Origin: Welwitschia mirabilis
Lineage: Eukaryota; Gnetophyta; Gnetopsida; Welwitschiales
Reading direction: 5' to 3'
Assembly: GCA_051453625.1 (NCBI GenBank)
Contig: JBOZIK010000001.1
Coordinates: 196,392,971-196,452,487 of the forward strand
DNA: 59,517 nt
Part shown: positions 19,430-32,000 of the stretch, one piece after another
Layout: each line of letters begins with the position of its first letter
How positions within the stretch are numbered: the first letter of the stretch is position 1
Made by a program: the position numbers and the translations under genes
The notes under the pieces: model-generated
What the model saw: the letters and a program-made list of their open reading frames with translations, nothing else
Told to the model about the DNA's origin: nothing
Database searches by the model: none

Positions 19430-22400
19430 ATGATCTCTCTCGGTTCACTGCCCCCGGAACTAGTGGCATGCCTCTATTTATGTTTCTTCATTTCTACTTG
19501 TTCTGCAGTTCCCACAACTCTAGATGGGCCGTTTGCGCCCGTCACCATTCCATTCGACCCTACTCTTAGGGGCCAGACTTCTGATCTTCCTAATGATGAT
19601 CCTCGCCTCACTAGAAAAGTTACAGGCTTTTTTCCTGAACAGATTTCTGTGTCCCTTTCTGCTTGTTATCATTCCATTCGGGTTTCCTGGATAACAGGTC
19701 TCTTCCCTTCAATTCCGTTGACATACTGTGGAGATGTGTTTTCTGGTTTTAATGACGCAGTTTTTTATTGATGTTTGGATGGGTGTGTGATTTTCATACC
19801 AGGGGATTTTCAAATTGGGGAAAATGTCAAGCCTCTGAATGCTTCCTCTGTTAAGAGCGTCGTCACGTTTGGAACCCGGAAGAATGATTTGAAGCACGAG
19901 GCTACTGGATATGCTCTGGTGTACTCCCAGTTGTATGCGTTTCCAGGTCTCCAGAATTATACTTCTGGGATCATTCATCATGTACATCTCACAGGTATCC
20001 CCTGCTTTTCTTTCCTCTTGAATTCAGTTAACAGAGATATAGTTTTCGCACTGTGTTTTATTGAACCAGTTTTGATTCTTGCCTTTGGATTGACGTTTGT
20101 ACTACCTTCGAGAACTTTAAATTAAATCCCGGAGACATTAACTGCGACAGAACACTGAAGGCCATTATGGGTTTAGGATAACCATGAAAGCTTTTGGATA
20201 ATGAACCTAACAACAGAATAATGATAGCCACTTCAGGTACTATGCTTGACAGTGTTTGGGATTCACTTGAAAATTTCAGAAAACCACATTATTTGTCATG
20301 TATTTTCTTTTAATTTGTGCCGTTTCTTAAAAAATTGCGTAGTAATTATTGACAGATAGTGGTATTTCATCTTCTTCTTCTGGCTGACCATAAAAGTGGC
20401 AACAGTGAATATATGTAAAGATTGCTGACAAATCAAAGCCCTCTTGATTATGAAATGGAGATACGTGTTTTATACAAAGAGATTGGTCACAGAAGAATAT
20501 GTTGAAAGCACTGATACGAAATCATGTTTTATGCCATTCCAGAACAAGCTCCATTTTGTTTGTGGCAATTTTCTTTAATGCTGCTGTTAATAGACACAAC
20601 AAATATTGTTGGACATCATTCTTATATTTTGTCAGGCCTAAAAGAAACCACAAGATACTATTACAGATGTGGAGATCCAGAGAAGAGGGAAATGAGTGAA
20701 ATCTTAAGCTTCAAGACCATGCCTGCTCCTCATCCTCGGCGATTCCCAGACCGAATTGCAATTATTGGAGACCTTGGTTTGACGTATAATACAACAACAA
20801 CAGTTGCTCATCTCAAGAAGAACAACCCAGATTTGATACTACTGATTGGAGATATCAGTTATGCGAATCTCTACTTAACCAATGGCACCGGATCTGATTG
20901 TTACTCTTGCTCTTTCCCAGACTCTCCAATACATGAGACTTATCAACCACGCTGGGATTACTGGGGAAGGTAACTTATGACAGAATACACGATTACTAGC
21001 AACATATGTGTTGGAATCAACACTTTTTATTAATACAATATACCTATTAGACAGGGCTGTAATTGCGATGTCATCCTTCACTTGAGATTTGCCAACATTA
21101 GTCAGTTCTAGATGTGAATGGCATAAAAGGGCTTCTATTTTAATTTGCTTGAATCTGGATTGGCGTATGCCTTGCTGCAGCCATTTCACACAATAAAATT
21201 CATTAAGCACAAGTTTTGCTTTTCAGTTGTTGCATTCTTTATCTTCTGAAAGAGATGGTAGTGAAATCTTGCATCCTGATGATGTTGTCACACAGGTTCA
21301 TGGAGCCTTTGATTTCACGAGTGCCTGTCATGGTGATAGAGGGTAACCATGAAATTGAGGAACAGGCAGGAAACCTAACATTCACAGCATACAGTTCAAG
21401 ATTTGCATTTCCTAGTGAAGAAAGTGGATCCAAAAGCACCTTTTATTATGCGTTCAATGCTGGTGGTATCCATTTTATCATGCTGGGGGGCTATACAGAC
21501 TATAATAAGACAGGTACTAAGATGGATTTATAGACAAAGTTCACTGCAATTTTATTTCTACTGTTCTACCTTTCCTTTGTCTTCTGTGGAAACTCATTAC
21601 CCTTTATGTCCCAGCTAGCTCTTTTTATGGGGTAAAAGAATATTTCTCACTGACCTCTTTGATAAATTAGAAAGTCATTGTAAAACAGATCAGGGTCGTC
21701 TATTTCTTTAACTCAAGAGATTCAAGATAAAACATCCCCATTTTATAAAAATGGAACAGTAATGACGAAGGAGAAGATAGATATTAACCTCTGCTCCTTG
21801 AAAACTCATTTCTTGACTTTGAGATCACATATTGTATACCTTACAAATCATTTGGAAAGCCATCTCAAGGTTTTGCGTTTCAGAAACTTGCAGAGCCAAC
21901 GTTGGCATAACACATTTATGTTGAGAAATTGTCTTCTTATTACAGGGGAACAATACAGATGGTTGCAAAAGGATCTAAAAAAGGTTAACAGGGCTTTAAC
22001 TCCTTGGGTTATTGCTGCTTGGCATCCACCCTGGTACAATTCCTACAAATCTCATTATCGTGAAGTTGAATGCATGAGAATAGAAATGGAAGAGCTTTTA
22101 TATAAACATGGTGTGGATGTTGTTTTCAATGGCCATGTGAGTATGCATAGACAATTTGTTAATTATCTTTGATTGAAGTCCATGCTAACAACTTTTAAAC
22201 ATTGATTATTTAAGAAAACGCTCAGTCTGATAATCCACGCTACTCAGGTGCATGCATACGAGAGATCANNNNNNNNNNCTCGATCCATGTGGCCCCCTTC
22301 ACATCACTGTTGGAGACGGTGGCAACAGAGAGAAAATGGCAATACCTCATGCAGATGATCCCGGAAACTGTCCTGAGCCAACGTCTACTCCTGACCCGTT

Positions 22401-22792
22401 TATGGGTGGGTTCTGTGGTTTCAATTTCACATCGGGTCCAGCAAATGGAAAATTTTGCTGGGAGAGACAGCCTGACTTCAGTGCCTACAGAGAAAGCAGT
22501 TTTGGCCATGGAATTCTTGAGGTACCAGCACTTGTTCATCTCATTAAGCATTTTGATTTGTTTTTAGGACCATTCAAAACGCTAAATTCTAACACGTTGG
22601 CATGGAACGCTATTTGTCCACAATATTCAGGTGAAGAATGAAACACATGCTCTTTGGACGTGGCACAGAAACCAGGATGCTTACAATGGCATCGGAGATC
22701 AAATCTACATTGTAAGGCAGCCAGGAATTTGTCATAATCAGCCCAAACTTATTCAAACATATCGTTCGACTCGCAATTTACACACACAATAG
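19430..22792 (+). CDS. Purple acid phosphatase, PAP15-like (probable phytase-type), seven exons
   Basis: Secreted metallophosphoesterase that releases phosphate from esters; relatives such as Arabidopsis PAP15 act on phytate. Exons: 19430-19697, 19803-19994, 20636-20969, 21296-21513, 21946-22136, 22248-22521, 22631-22792. All six introns are GT-AG, phases 1,1,2,1,0,0. The product is about 549 residues, near the usual 530-550. Residues 1-26 form a signal peptide ending STCSA. An N-terminal beta domain (PEQISVSLS, VSWITG) precedes the metallophosphatase domain. Metal ligands are all present: D199 (GDLG), D226 and Y229 (GDISY), N282 (GNHE), H364 (AAWHPPW), H401 and H403 (GHVH). The C-terminal domain has GDGGNREKMA and SSFGHGILE. 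The ATG follows the only stretch giving a signal peptide in frame. A 10-N gap (22269-22278) removes about seven residues after HAYERS and puts the downstream part out of frame as printed; no real mutation is seen. Substrate preference is inference. Confidence 0.93.
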
Positions 22793-23728
22793 AATGTGGG
22801 AGCTTGAAGACCCCTTAGTTTTCCCTTTGGTTTCTCTACCACTATATCAAACAAGAATATAGTTTACAGGAGTATTCCAATTTTCCAGGATACCCTGGCA
22901 TTGTGGATTAGCATTTTACATTGGAAACAGTTGTGCAAGCATGAAGCTCTACTTGTAATTGTATGACCGTATTCCCTGGAAAAGAAAAACTAAGGGGAAT
23001 GATTTTCAGTTCTGTGATCGAGAAACTCTTTGTTGTACAATAGGAGTGTTTGCTCCCAATATCGAATCTGTAATCAATTAGCAATTAAAGCCACGCTAAG
23101 CAATTAGCGACTTTTATTTATAGCTTTGATGCAGTAACAAAATCGAGAAAGTATTAGGGTTTTGTCAAGAACATTGTTCAACTGAAAATCCACCGGTCCG
23201 AAGAACCTACCACAATGAAACAATGCGGAGCCGCAATACTTCAAAAACGCAGCTTAAGCATGTTTAACACAACAATTTAACCGCATAAAAGAAATTGTTA
23301 AGAAATCCCTGTGTTGCAGTATTTACATGAAGAACATCTGGAATTCAAAGGCGCCTTTTACATTGTAATCATAAAAAGGCTGATTACGTGAATATCGGCA
23401 CCATTAGCTGGATTTCACGTTGCGAAACGTAAAGTCTCGTCCCTCCGATGTACTGTACTAGAGTGTAAATTGGGGTTGCGGATGCTGAAGATATTTTGAT
23501 GAGGCGAAATGAGGTTACAAGACGTACTCACGTTTTGTGTTATAACTGGGATTTCTTTTAATAAAAATATTATTTTTGTTATGAGCTTCCCTGCTGTGGT
23601 TTGTGATAAGCTTTCTTACTAAATAAGGGGAGAGAAATTTTGGGAAGTGCTACCAAATTCACGGAATTTTGATTTGTAAACTTTATGTATGGAAATAAAG
23701 GTATGCTATGGCCCTTTCGATATCAATA
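22793..23728. other. 3' flank of the phosphatase gene, no second gene seen
   Basis: About 300 bases after the stop probably form the 3' UTR; TGTAA at 22954 and AATTAAAG near 23083 are possible poly-A context. 23100-23560 is less AT-rich than average but shows no long frame or familiar motif. Confidence 0.45.
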
Positions 23729-23830
23729 GGATGGAATGACGTCCTCATAGGCAAAGATGTATTTCGTCATGTGGGATATAAATGGGATGGAATGACATTG
23801 CGACAAAGACAAAGATGTATTTCATTTTTA
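23729..23830. repeat. Direct repeat with 56-bp period, 2 copies
   Basis: GGATGGAATGAC at 23729 and 23785, each followed about 15-18 bases later by CAAAGATGTATTTC. Confidence 0.85.
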
Positions 23831-24501
23831 AACAAAATGTTGCTTTTCAAAATTTTTCGAATGACTTTGTATTTGCAACGTAGTTTTTTCGAGTGATTCT
23901 AATGAACTTGTTGAGGCATAGACAGAGCACAAAAAATTGAGGGCTTGGCATCCAAACTCATTGAAGAATTGGAGTGTAGATGGAGTGCTAACAAAAGGGC
24001 ATAGAAAGACAAAGTGAAAGCATTGAAATAGAGCTGAAAGGTTGAGACAAGAATGGAGGATTCCTCTCAGCATTTGCTTTTAGCCTTGCAAGTTTTATGT
24101 AAATGTATTTGAGAAATGGCAGAAAAAACATGTTTTACTCTTTTTGCATTCTAGAATTTGCATGTCTACTAACAATTTGAGTCTTAGTGACTTGATTCCT
24201 ATTTACAAGCTCTTTAGAGAATAGGAGACCTTTCTAGTTTTCATAAATATTCTTGAAAATAATTTGTTTATTTGTTTGCATTGTGGATAAAATGAGATAA
24301 CCAATTTTAACGAATTCTTTGTTCTGATATGAAACAATGCCTACAAATTGGAGTGTGTAATGTCTGATGACACTTACTCTAATGGAAGAATTAGAGAGAT
24401 TGTGGTGTGCTGCCTTGAGCCATGATCTGTTGAAATATTTCAAAGACTAAAAACCCAACTTGCTTCATAATGTCCAATCGAGCGATTGTAAATATAGTGA
24501 T

Positions 24502-25290
24502 CCTAGATAGAATCCAATGTGCATATATAAGCCAAGTGAAGATCCATAAGTTTAGATTTGCGTAAAGGGAAACTAAGTTGGACAAAGAGTCCTATCTTGG
24601 TGGAAACTAGAAAACAACGAGCATTGTAATGATAAGAAGCATCATCAAACTGAATTAGTGTTAGCAATGCATGGACTTGAATGTTGCTTTTGAGTATTTG
24701 GAATGATGTAATGGATACACAATTATGAAGAAACCGACTTGGCACCATTACTAAATTGACTTGCTTATCTTGCTACATTTTGACATGTTGGCTTTTAGTT
24801 ACACATGACGACTCCTTGGAGCCTCAATATCAATCATTGATGGCTTTCATTCCATTTGGGAAGAAATTGTTGCCAAAGTCTTCCTTGCTTAACCATAACA
24901 ATTGCACATATTTTTTATCCTAGCTTGAATCTAATGTGCATGCATAAGGCAATTGAAGACTTATAATTTAAGATTTGTAGGAAAGGAAACCAAGTTGGTA
25001 AAGATGCCTGTCATGGTGGAGATTAGGAAACAATGAATATTGCAGTGATAAAGTGCATTACCAAACTAAATTAGTGTCAAGAGCACATAGACTTGAATGT
25101 TGCTTTTAGGTATTTTGAATGATGTAATGGATACATGACACCATTACCAAATTGACTTGCTAAGCTTGCTACATTTTGACATGTTGCTTTTAGTTACATA
25201 TGATGGCTTCCTTAGAACCTTGATATCAATCGTTAACGTCTTTCCTTCACTTTGGGAAGAAATTGTTGCTAAAGTCTTCCTTGTTCAATC
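24502..25290. repeat. Tandem duplication with a period of about 410 bp
   Basis: 24502-24895 and 24918-25290 are diverged direct copies. Shared blocks include GACTTGAATGTTGCTTTT, GAATGATGTAATGGATACA, GACTTGCT-A-CTTGCTACATT and TTTGGGAAGAAATTGTTGC. No coding frame is conserved between them. Confidence 0.85.
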
Positions 25291-26780
25291 ACTACTCCAC
25301 TTGTGATCTCTCCATCTTGGAGGCTAAGGTATAGCTTCAAGAAAATGCCCATACATATGTGCATGCATTATTGCTTGTTCTCATCCTTTCTATGTCATTA
25401 AGTTAGTGTTATGATTAGAATTTAATAGAGAATGTTGCATTGTCATTATATTGTCATTTGTGTCTAAATTCAAGTTCTCACAAGGCTCAAAATGTATGGA
25501 TGAGTTACTATATGCACCTGCATCTATGTTTCTTGTTCTCACAACTCATTCACTTGATGGTGTTTGAATAGTAGGGGATCCATAACCACCCAATAGCAGT
25601 ATTATCTTTCAACTTTACAAGCACTATTGTGTGGCTCATTAATGATAGTTTGGATATCTAAGGAGAACAATACAAGGTAATAAAAGAGCATACTATAGAG
25701 GCCCAAAGTTATCTTTAGTTCTATCATAGTAGCTTAAGTGTTGTTGTCAAATTAGATCTAATATTTAAGGATTTCAAAAGATTTAGATTTAAGTTTCTTA
25801 ATTTGCATCCCTTCATTGCGGTTGCTTCCAAAAACTGTTGTTGTTGATGGATAAATGGCAAAGGATGCTGGGCAACTTTGGATCATGGTTACTCTATCAC
25901 GAATAAGAAAAACTTGCAATTTTGACAACATTTTGGAATAGGCTTGTTTGATAAGTTTCTGATTTTTCATACAAGATGGGCGCTCATAATGGTTTTATGA
26001 GTTGTTTTTGCTGTTAAGTGTTTTAAATGATGATTTTTGAATGGGTAAATTTGGATAGATAACAAATGATTGTGTAAACGTGTTTATGTGTCGTTGAAGA
26101 ATTTAGAGGCTTATCGATGAATTAAATTAGTAATTTAACCATGCTTTTTAAAAAACATTAAACAGAATATGATACTTGACATTTGTATATTGTAATTGGA
26201 ATGGTTTCATTTGGAAAAAATTTTTTAATTGATTGATTGCTATTTGGTTAAGTCTTGTAATACATAAAGCACTTGCTTTTTTCATATTTTGGTATAAAAC
26301 ACTAGATCTATGCTTACAAGAATTAGATCCCTCGATTTTATTTAACATTTCTTGATTTTATTTTATAGCGTCACATTTGAAAATGATGTTTTGAACAAAC
26401 AAAGTTATGTATGCTAAATTATTGAAATTTGCATCATGAATTATTAAGGGTGCATTCTTTGATTTCAATTTGCTTCATTTGGTTTTAGACATAACAAACA
26501 AAGGACTTAAAACAATAACCTTTGAGCTCCTAGTTTCAACATCTTAGTTATAAGATACCAAGGCTAAATTGTCTAATCATTACTTAGATTCCTCTTGGAG
26601 AATCGGTGGGTGGATGCTTGTTAGAATTTCTAATACCTCACTTTGCATGCTTGATTTATATTGTTTTCAATGTCTAGAATATTATTATTAATGTTTTTAA
26701 ATTATTAAATCATTGTGCTAATTTTGTTTATTAATCTTTTGCAAAAAAGGTTCATGTCAATTTGTTATTAAAATGGACAG
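25291..26780. other. AT-rich spacer, no gene seen
   Basis: Only short chance frames; no motif or repeat recognised. Confidence 0.45.
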
Positions 26781-27200
26781 AAACTATTCAATGCTCCTAA
26801 TGATTTTGGGTTTGTTATTATGGTTGAAAACCTAAGGTGACTATCATTATGGCATTGGGCTACCCTCAATGTTAGGTTTTCTACTAATGTTGTAATAGAT
26901 TTTTATAGAAATGTTTGTTCACATAGATCAAATAAAGGCAAATCAATCAAAACATATGTGAAGGGGAAGGAAATAGTCATTGGTTTAGATAATGTTGTAT
27001 AGATTATAGATATTCCTAATAATGGGAAACACATTGTTGATGAAGAGGGAAAGTCATCTTGTAGGAAATTATTATCCTAGAGGTTGTTCAATTATGACAT
27101 GTCATATCTTTGAACCTCACTCTATATCTACATGTATCTTTATTCATTTCACTTTGTTAAGGAATTTCAATCCATAGGCTATTCCACTACCTTAAATATG
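26781..27200 (+). pseudogene. Remnant resembling the putative plant transposon protein domain
   Basis: Around 26885-27055 the plus strand reads VVIDFYRNVCSHRSNKGKSI then KTYVKGKEIVIGLDNVV, a stop, and IIDIPNNGKHIVDEEGK. This follows the order seen in plant transposon-related proteins: a V-x-x-F-Y-x-N block, a V-R-G-K-x-I strand and a G-I-P-x-x-G strand. Such genes occur inside large plant LTR elements. Only the core is visible, later sequence is full of stops, and the match is by pattern alone. Confidence 0.35.
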
Positions 27201-28614
27201 TTACTGTAATCTTGAATTTGATATAGAATTTGATTGCAAATAATGTTCTAGTTATCCTAGCTTAGTGATGAAGTGTTGGATTTATGGTCCATTATTGAAC
27301 TAGCACCTAGTTAAAAAGATTCTCATCTATGTAGTGTACCTAAAATCATTTAATGCACTTACCATCTTCAATGCCAGGCTTGGATATTATCATGGCCTTT
27401 TTTAACATAAGCTATCATGCTAGAACAAAATCTACTTTCTTAGCAAGGTTGCTTTTAATTTATTAGAGGAGAAAGCAAGAAATATTAAAAGTATAGTTAG
27501 AATGCATTTGAATTGTAATAACATAGCAGAGCAAATTTTGATGTTATGTGTTTGGTTAGAGATTGAAAAATGATGAGGTCCATGTTTTAACATTTGTGTA
27601 CTTGTACGTATTTTACATTTTATTCCTTTTTTTTTTGTGGTACTATTGCTTAGGCAAGATGCACCACTAAAAAAGATGAGCAAAAGTGATCTAATAATTG
27701 TTTTCAAAATACTTAATAATTGTGTTAAAGATCTAGTTAAAATTTGAATATCATGGAGCAAGATGAAGATTTTAAAAACAATTATAAGTAGAAACTTGGC
27801 TTGTGTTTTGAAAATAGAACTCCATTCAAAATCATTGTTTCATGCCATTCAAATGGATTTGATATATGTTATTTCATGATTTGCCCATTAAGAGCATAGT
27901 AAAGGATGAATAAAATAGTTTGTTCTCCTTCAATTCATTACAACACATCATTCTCATTTAAAATGGTAAGTTTAACAAAGAAATGGACATTGTTAAATGC
28001 AAGAGATGTAGAAGCTATTTAATAATTGACCACAAACTATTAATCTTTTTTGGATGCTACCTCTATATTTTGTATAGTCGTGAATGGGGACTATTCAACT
28101 TGAACTAAGGTTTTGGAAGTTACAAAAGAATAATTAATATGTTTGACACAAAAGTTATAGCTTAAATGAACACCCTGAGAGCTGTAATAAAGAGTGGCAA
28201 AGACACACCATATCCCAAATATCTTGGATTAAGGATGCTTATAAGAGATATGTTGAGAAACATGGATGCAAGTGGCACTAATAGCACACATATATCTTTC
28301 TTGAACTAATGCCATGATTCCCACACTTGCTCCCATTCCAACCACTATTCTTTTTCATTTCCATTTTCTCTTTGTCTCTAATTGCATCCTTTTTTCATTT
28401 TCTTACGATCAATCATCCTCTAATTAAAATTTTAGTAGTCATTCTTTTTATTACTAAGGATGGAAGCTAATGATCGGATATTAGCAACAAATTACATATG
28501 TGTCTATCTTATTATAAGTTACCATGAGATAGAAAAAGAGACATGAAGTAGTGGATGGTGGCCATAATAATCAATGATCCATAGATTCTTATAGGAAGGC
28601 TCTCTCTAGTGTTC
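27201..28614. other. AT-rich spacer, no gene seen
   Basis: May continue the decayed element to the left. No frame or motif recognised. Confidence 0.4.
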
Positions 28615-28872
28615 TTATTCCCCTCTTATCATATTGAAAACTAAACCGTAATCTATAAAACTAACGTATATTATGACTACACCTTTCAACACTCCTACCA
28701 CATAGAATGGCAAGAATCCTGCCTTATCTTTGAGATTTGTTGGCCTACTTAGGTTTGTCACCTTACCCTTCATAATGCTTGCAATAATGATGAATGTAAA
28801 CAACAACAAATGAAATGCTATTAACCCCATGTTCATAGCTAAACACTCTTTTATCTTGCAAACCAAACACAT
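28615..28872 (-). other. 85-residue hydrophobic open frame, unidentified
   Basis: It starts at an ATG and contains two membrane-like stretches, MGLIAFHLLLFTFIIIASIM and FYVVGVLKGVVIIYVSFIDY, joined by a basic loop with LSRPTNLKDKAG. Composition looks more protein-like than most frames here, but there is no homologous copy in the window, no splice evidence and no known motif. It may be a fragment of a membrane-protein gene or chance. Confidence 0.25.
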
Positions 28873-28942
28873 AAAGGAAAGAGATTAATGAACCAGGCTA
28901 AACAATCTTCAATCTCTGATCAAATGAGGAGGATAGATGAGA

Positions 28943-29045
28943 TGCATGTCATTTGTTTGTCATGTACACATTGATGTAAGTCATGCATCCAGTGCATGTC
29001 ATGTGCTAATGTAGTCATGCCTCTTGTGCATGTCATGTGCTAATG
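28943..29045. repeat. 34-bp direct repeat carrying RY (CATGCA) motifs
   Basis: GTGCATGTCATGTGCTAATG occurs at 28992 and 29026. CATGCA or its complement occurs at 28943, 28982, 28993 and 29027. The short run ATGTCAT also recurs. Confidence 0.8.
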
Positions 29046-32000
29046 CATCATAGCATAATGAAGTCTTCATTCTTTGAACCATCTGAAACAAATAGTCCAT
29101 CTTACCTTTTCCACAATACCCATTACATAAAGTAGTGGGCTTCTCTGCTTCCTTGGATACGCGAATTTGGAGATCTTAGTTCTTATCCTGTAGTAGATCT
29201 TGTTTCTTCTGGTGTTTTTTCCCTTTTTTTTGTGTCATTTAAAATTAAGATCTGGAAGGACTTAGTTTTTAGACGTCTTGGCAAGGTTTTGGCTTTTGTA
29301 ATGGAAGAAGACAAGTATCTTCTCCCATTGAGGCTTGTGCAAGATTCCTCTTAGTATTCAAAAAAATATGTCTCCATTGCTTTGACAAATTTTTTTTTAT
29401 ATGCTATTATGAGTCTTTGAGAGAAGAAGGAAAAGAATATTTGAAATATCAGTGATTTGATGCAGATAATGCCCCGCCCATCTGCTGAACTGCAAAAGAT
29501 AAGGACGCAAGAGGAATTAAGCTCTGCAAAGCTAAGGACGTTTTCACTAATACACGTGTTCGGTGTGCACTTTGCGGTGAGAGTGGTGTGTTAATGTGCT
29601 GGTAGTTAGGCTAAGGATACTAAGGCACAGGTGAAGCATAAAAAACTGAAACAGTGGATGGTGATTGGTAAGCAAAAGTGGAATCTATGGTCAAAGACGC
29701 CATGTAGAATACATGATGAAATATAATCTGGTGATCCATACTGTTTTTTTTTTTTTGTTTGTTGTGCTTCATACAGAGGATTCACTGTAAAGGAATAATG
29801 ACAACTTAATGCATTCAACGTTTGCTGACACCATTGTTGTTTGTCTAACTCAGGAATTGATACATTTCGTCTTATATATTATGGCCATACTAGCACAACT
29901 TCCATAATAGGGGGGCTACTTCATGGATGTCTGCAACATGCAAAATGTACATTCCATAAGATTCTTCTCGCCACTATTAGAATATTCCCTCTGACCTGCT
30001 TTAACACTATTTGTTCATCAAAATCAATTCCTAAAATCTACTTGTCATCTTGGTTGTCTATTTCCTTAATTACTTAATATTTAACAACTAGTTGTCTTTT
30101 GGCAATCATTTGTTTTTCTTTATTTTGTTCAGTTCACCTTATGAGTCATTTTTTTCTCTGATAGTTCACATTCTTGGCGCCTCTTGAGATGTTTAGTTTG
30201 TATCTGTGAGTAAGCTGTAAATGTGCATGCCTTTGAATTCATTGCTTTCATTGAGTGATCTCAATGTTTAGTTTCAAGCAAGACGCATCCTAGACAATTC
30301 TTCTGAAGACTAAAGTATTCTTTCAGCAAAATATTTATCATTTGCTGGTTGCTAGATGCTTAACTTACTAGTATCTAGACAAGAAATTCCTATATAAATC
30401 ATCCAAACTCATTACCAAGCTGGTTTTCAACAATATATATCAAGAGAGCGAACAAAAAGATTTTAAGCCTCTACCATTCAACATCAACATTTTGTTGCCT
30501 ATCAATGTTCTCAAAAGCTCCCACATGAAAACCTTAACCATCATGACTATGTCTTTCATACCCTGGAAAGTTGTTTTAAGTTTATATTTTACTCTGACTT
30601 TGTTCTAAGTGGTGTTCTCAAATTGATACAGTGCATTTGTAGCTTTATCCTTCCTTGCAAGGTTGTTTAGTTGTTTATATGCTACAAAAATGGAGTTCAT
30701 CATTTTTGTGGAAAATTAAACCATAAGAATAAGTTTCTTTGAATTAACAAGCAACATCCATGAAAGGAAACAAAGAAATCCTAGTTTATACATTAAGCCA
30801 ATTAATTTAATTATAATTACTCTAATTCATTATAATAAGATCAAAGTTCCTTTTAGTGGAGTCTAAAAATCCTATTCATTAAGCTCCTACAATGAAATAA
30901 TTGGTAGATCCTGATTATTAAGGTGTTTAATGGGCCAGAACCTAAAAACCTTCTACCATTGCGTGTGCATTTACATTAAGAAATGTGGACATAGAAGAAC
31001 TCGTTGCTATGTTTTATGATTGGAACAAACTTATTACAAACTAGTAAAAGTGTGACTGGACCAGCCTTGGCACAAACTCGTAAAAGCTTGACTAGGCAAA
31101 CAGGAAAGAAAGAGAATAAAGGAATCAGAAAACTAACTAAAGTTATTTTTCCTTTACTGACTTCCTAAATTTACGTATATGAAATACCTTCCTAGCACCA
31201 TATTTTATAGACGTTATGGGATACTGGGCATTTGATATCAGGATCCTAACATTGGGTATTGATGTTTACTTAATGTTGAATAGGCTTGACAGTATATCGA
31301 AATTTGACTCACAAGCCCCAATATCTGTACCTCAAGCCATGAGCTTTCCAATTAATTCAACAAATGATATGTTGCCTAAGAGGCTCACGTCATGACTTGT
31401 TCCCAATCCTTCTAAAATGATATCTTATTTATTTGACTTTCTAGCATTGCTTTTTCCCTTTTATTTTTGAATCCAGCTCTACCTTATCTTTTTCATAGTG
31501 ACTTTTTTTTTTATTTTTAAACTTGATCTAAATAGATCCATTCCTCTCCCACCTTCCTTTGTATCTTATCTCGTATTCTAATATCTCAGTGCTATTCAAT
31601 GCATTTCCTTAAGTTGTTATTAGACTTCTGAGCCAGTATTATCAAGATTCTTGCAGTGTTTCAATCCCTAATTTCCCATTAATTAGTGTAGTACATCATT
31701 TTCTTCTCTATTTACATTCAAAGATTATTGATTTTGTACACCTGGCATTGTGTATGCCATTCATCATAGTATCTATTAATGTGCATAAGGAGCATTGATC
31801 ATGAGGCAATGCAAACTTTGTGAACCTCTCTGTGAAAGAAGTGCTCTTTGCTTTATTTCAATTTTGTTTCATATGTACACTTACATAGGATTGTTTGTAT
31901 TCTTTTGTTATCAAGAATCTAATTATGCTTGTGTTAATTATATCTTTTTGAGGTCCAGTATATTATTTTTGATATGGTCTTTTGTCCCACACATTTGTAT

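Noticed and set aside
19709-19987. Minus-strand open frame of 92 codons
   Set aside because: Shadow of phosphatase exon 2 and intron 1 on the opposite strand. The same applies to the other minus frames within 19430-22792.
22521-22641. Open frame running from exon 6 through intron 6, ending at 22641
   Set aside because: The family-conserved GILE-VKNET junction is restored by the GT-AG intron 22522-22630; read-through gives unrelated residues.
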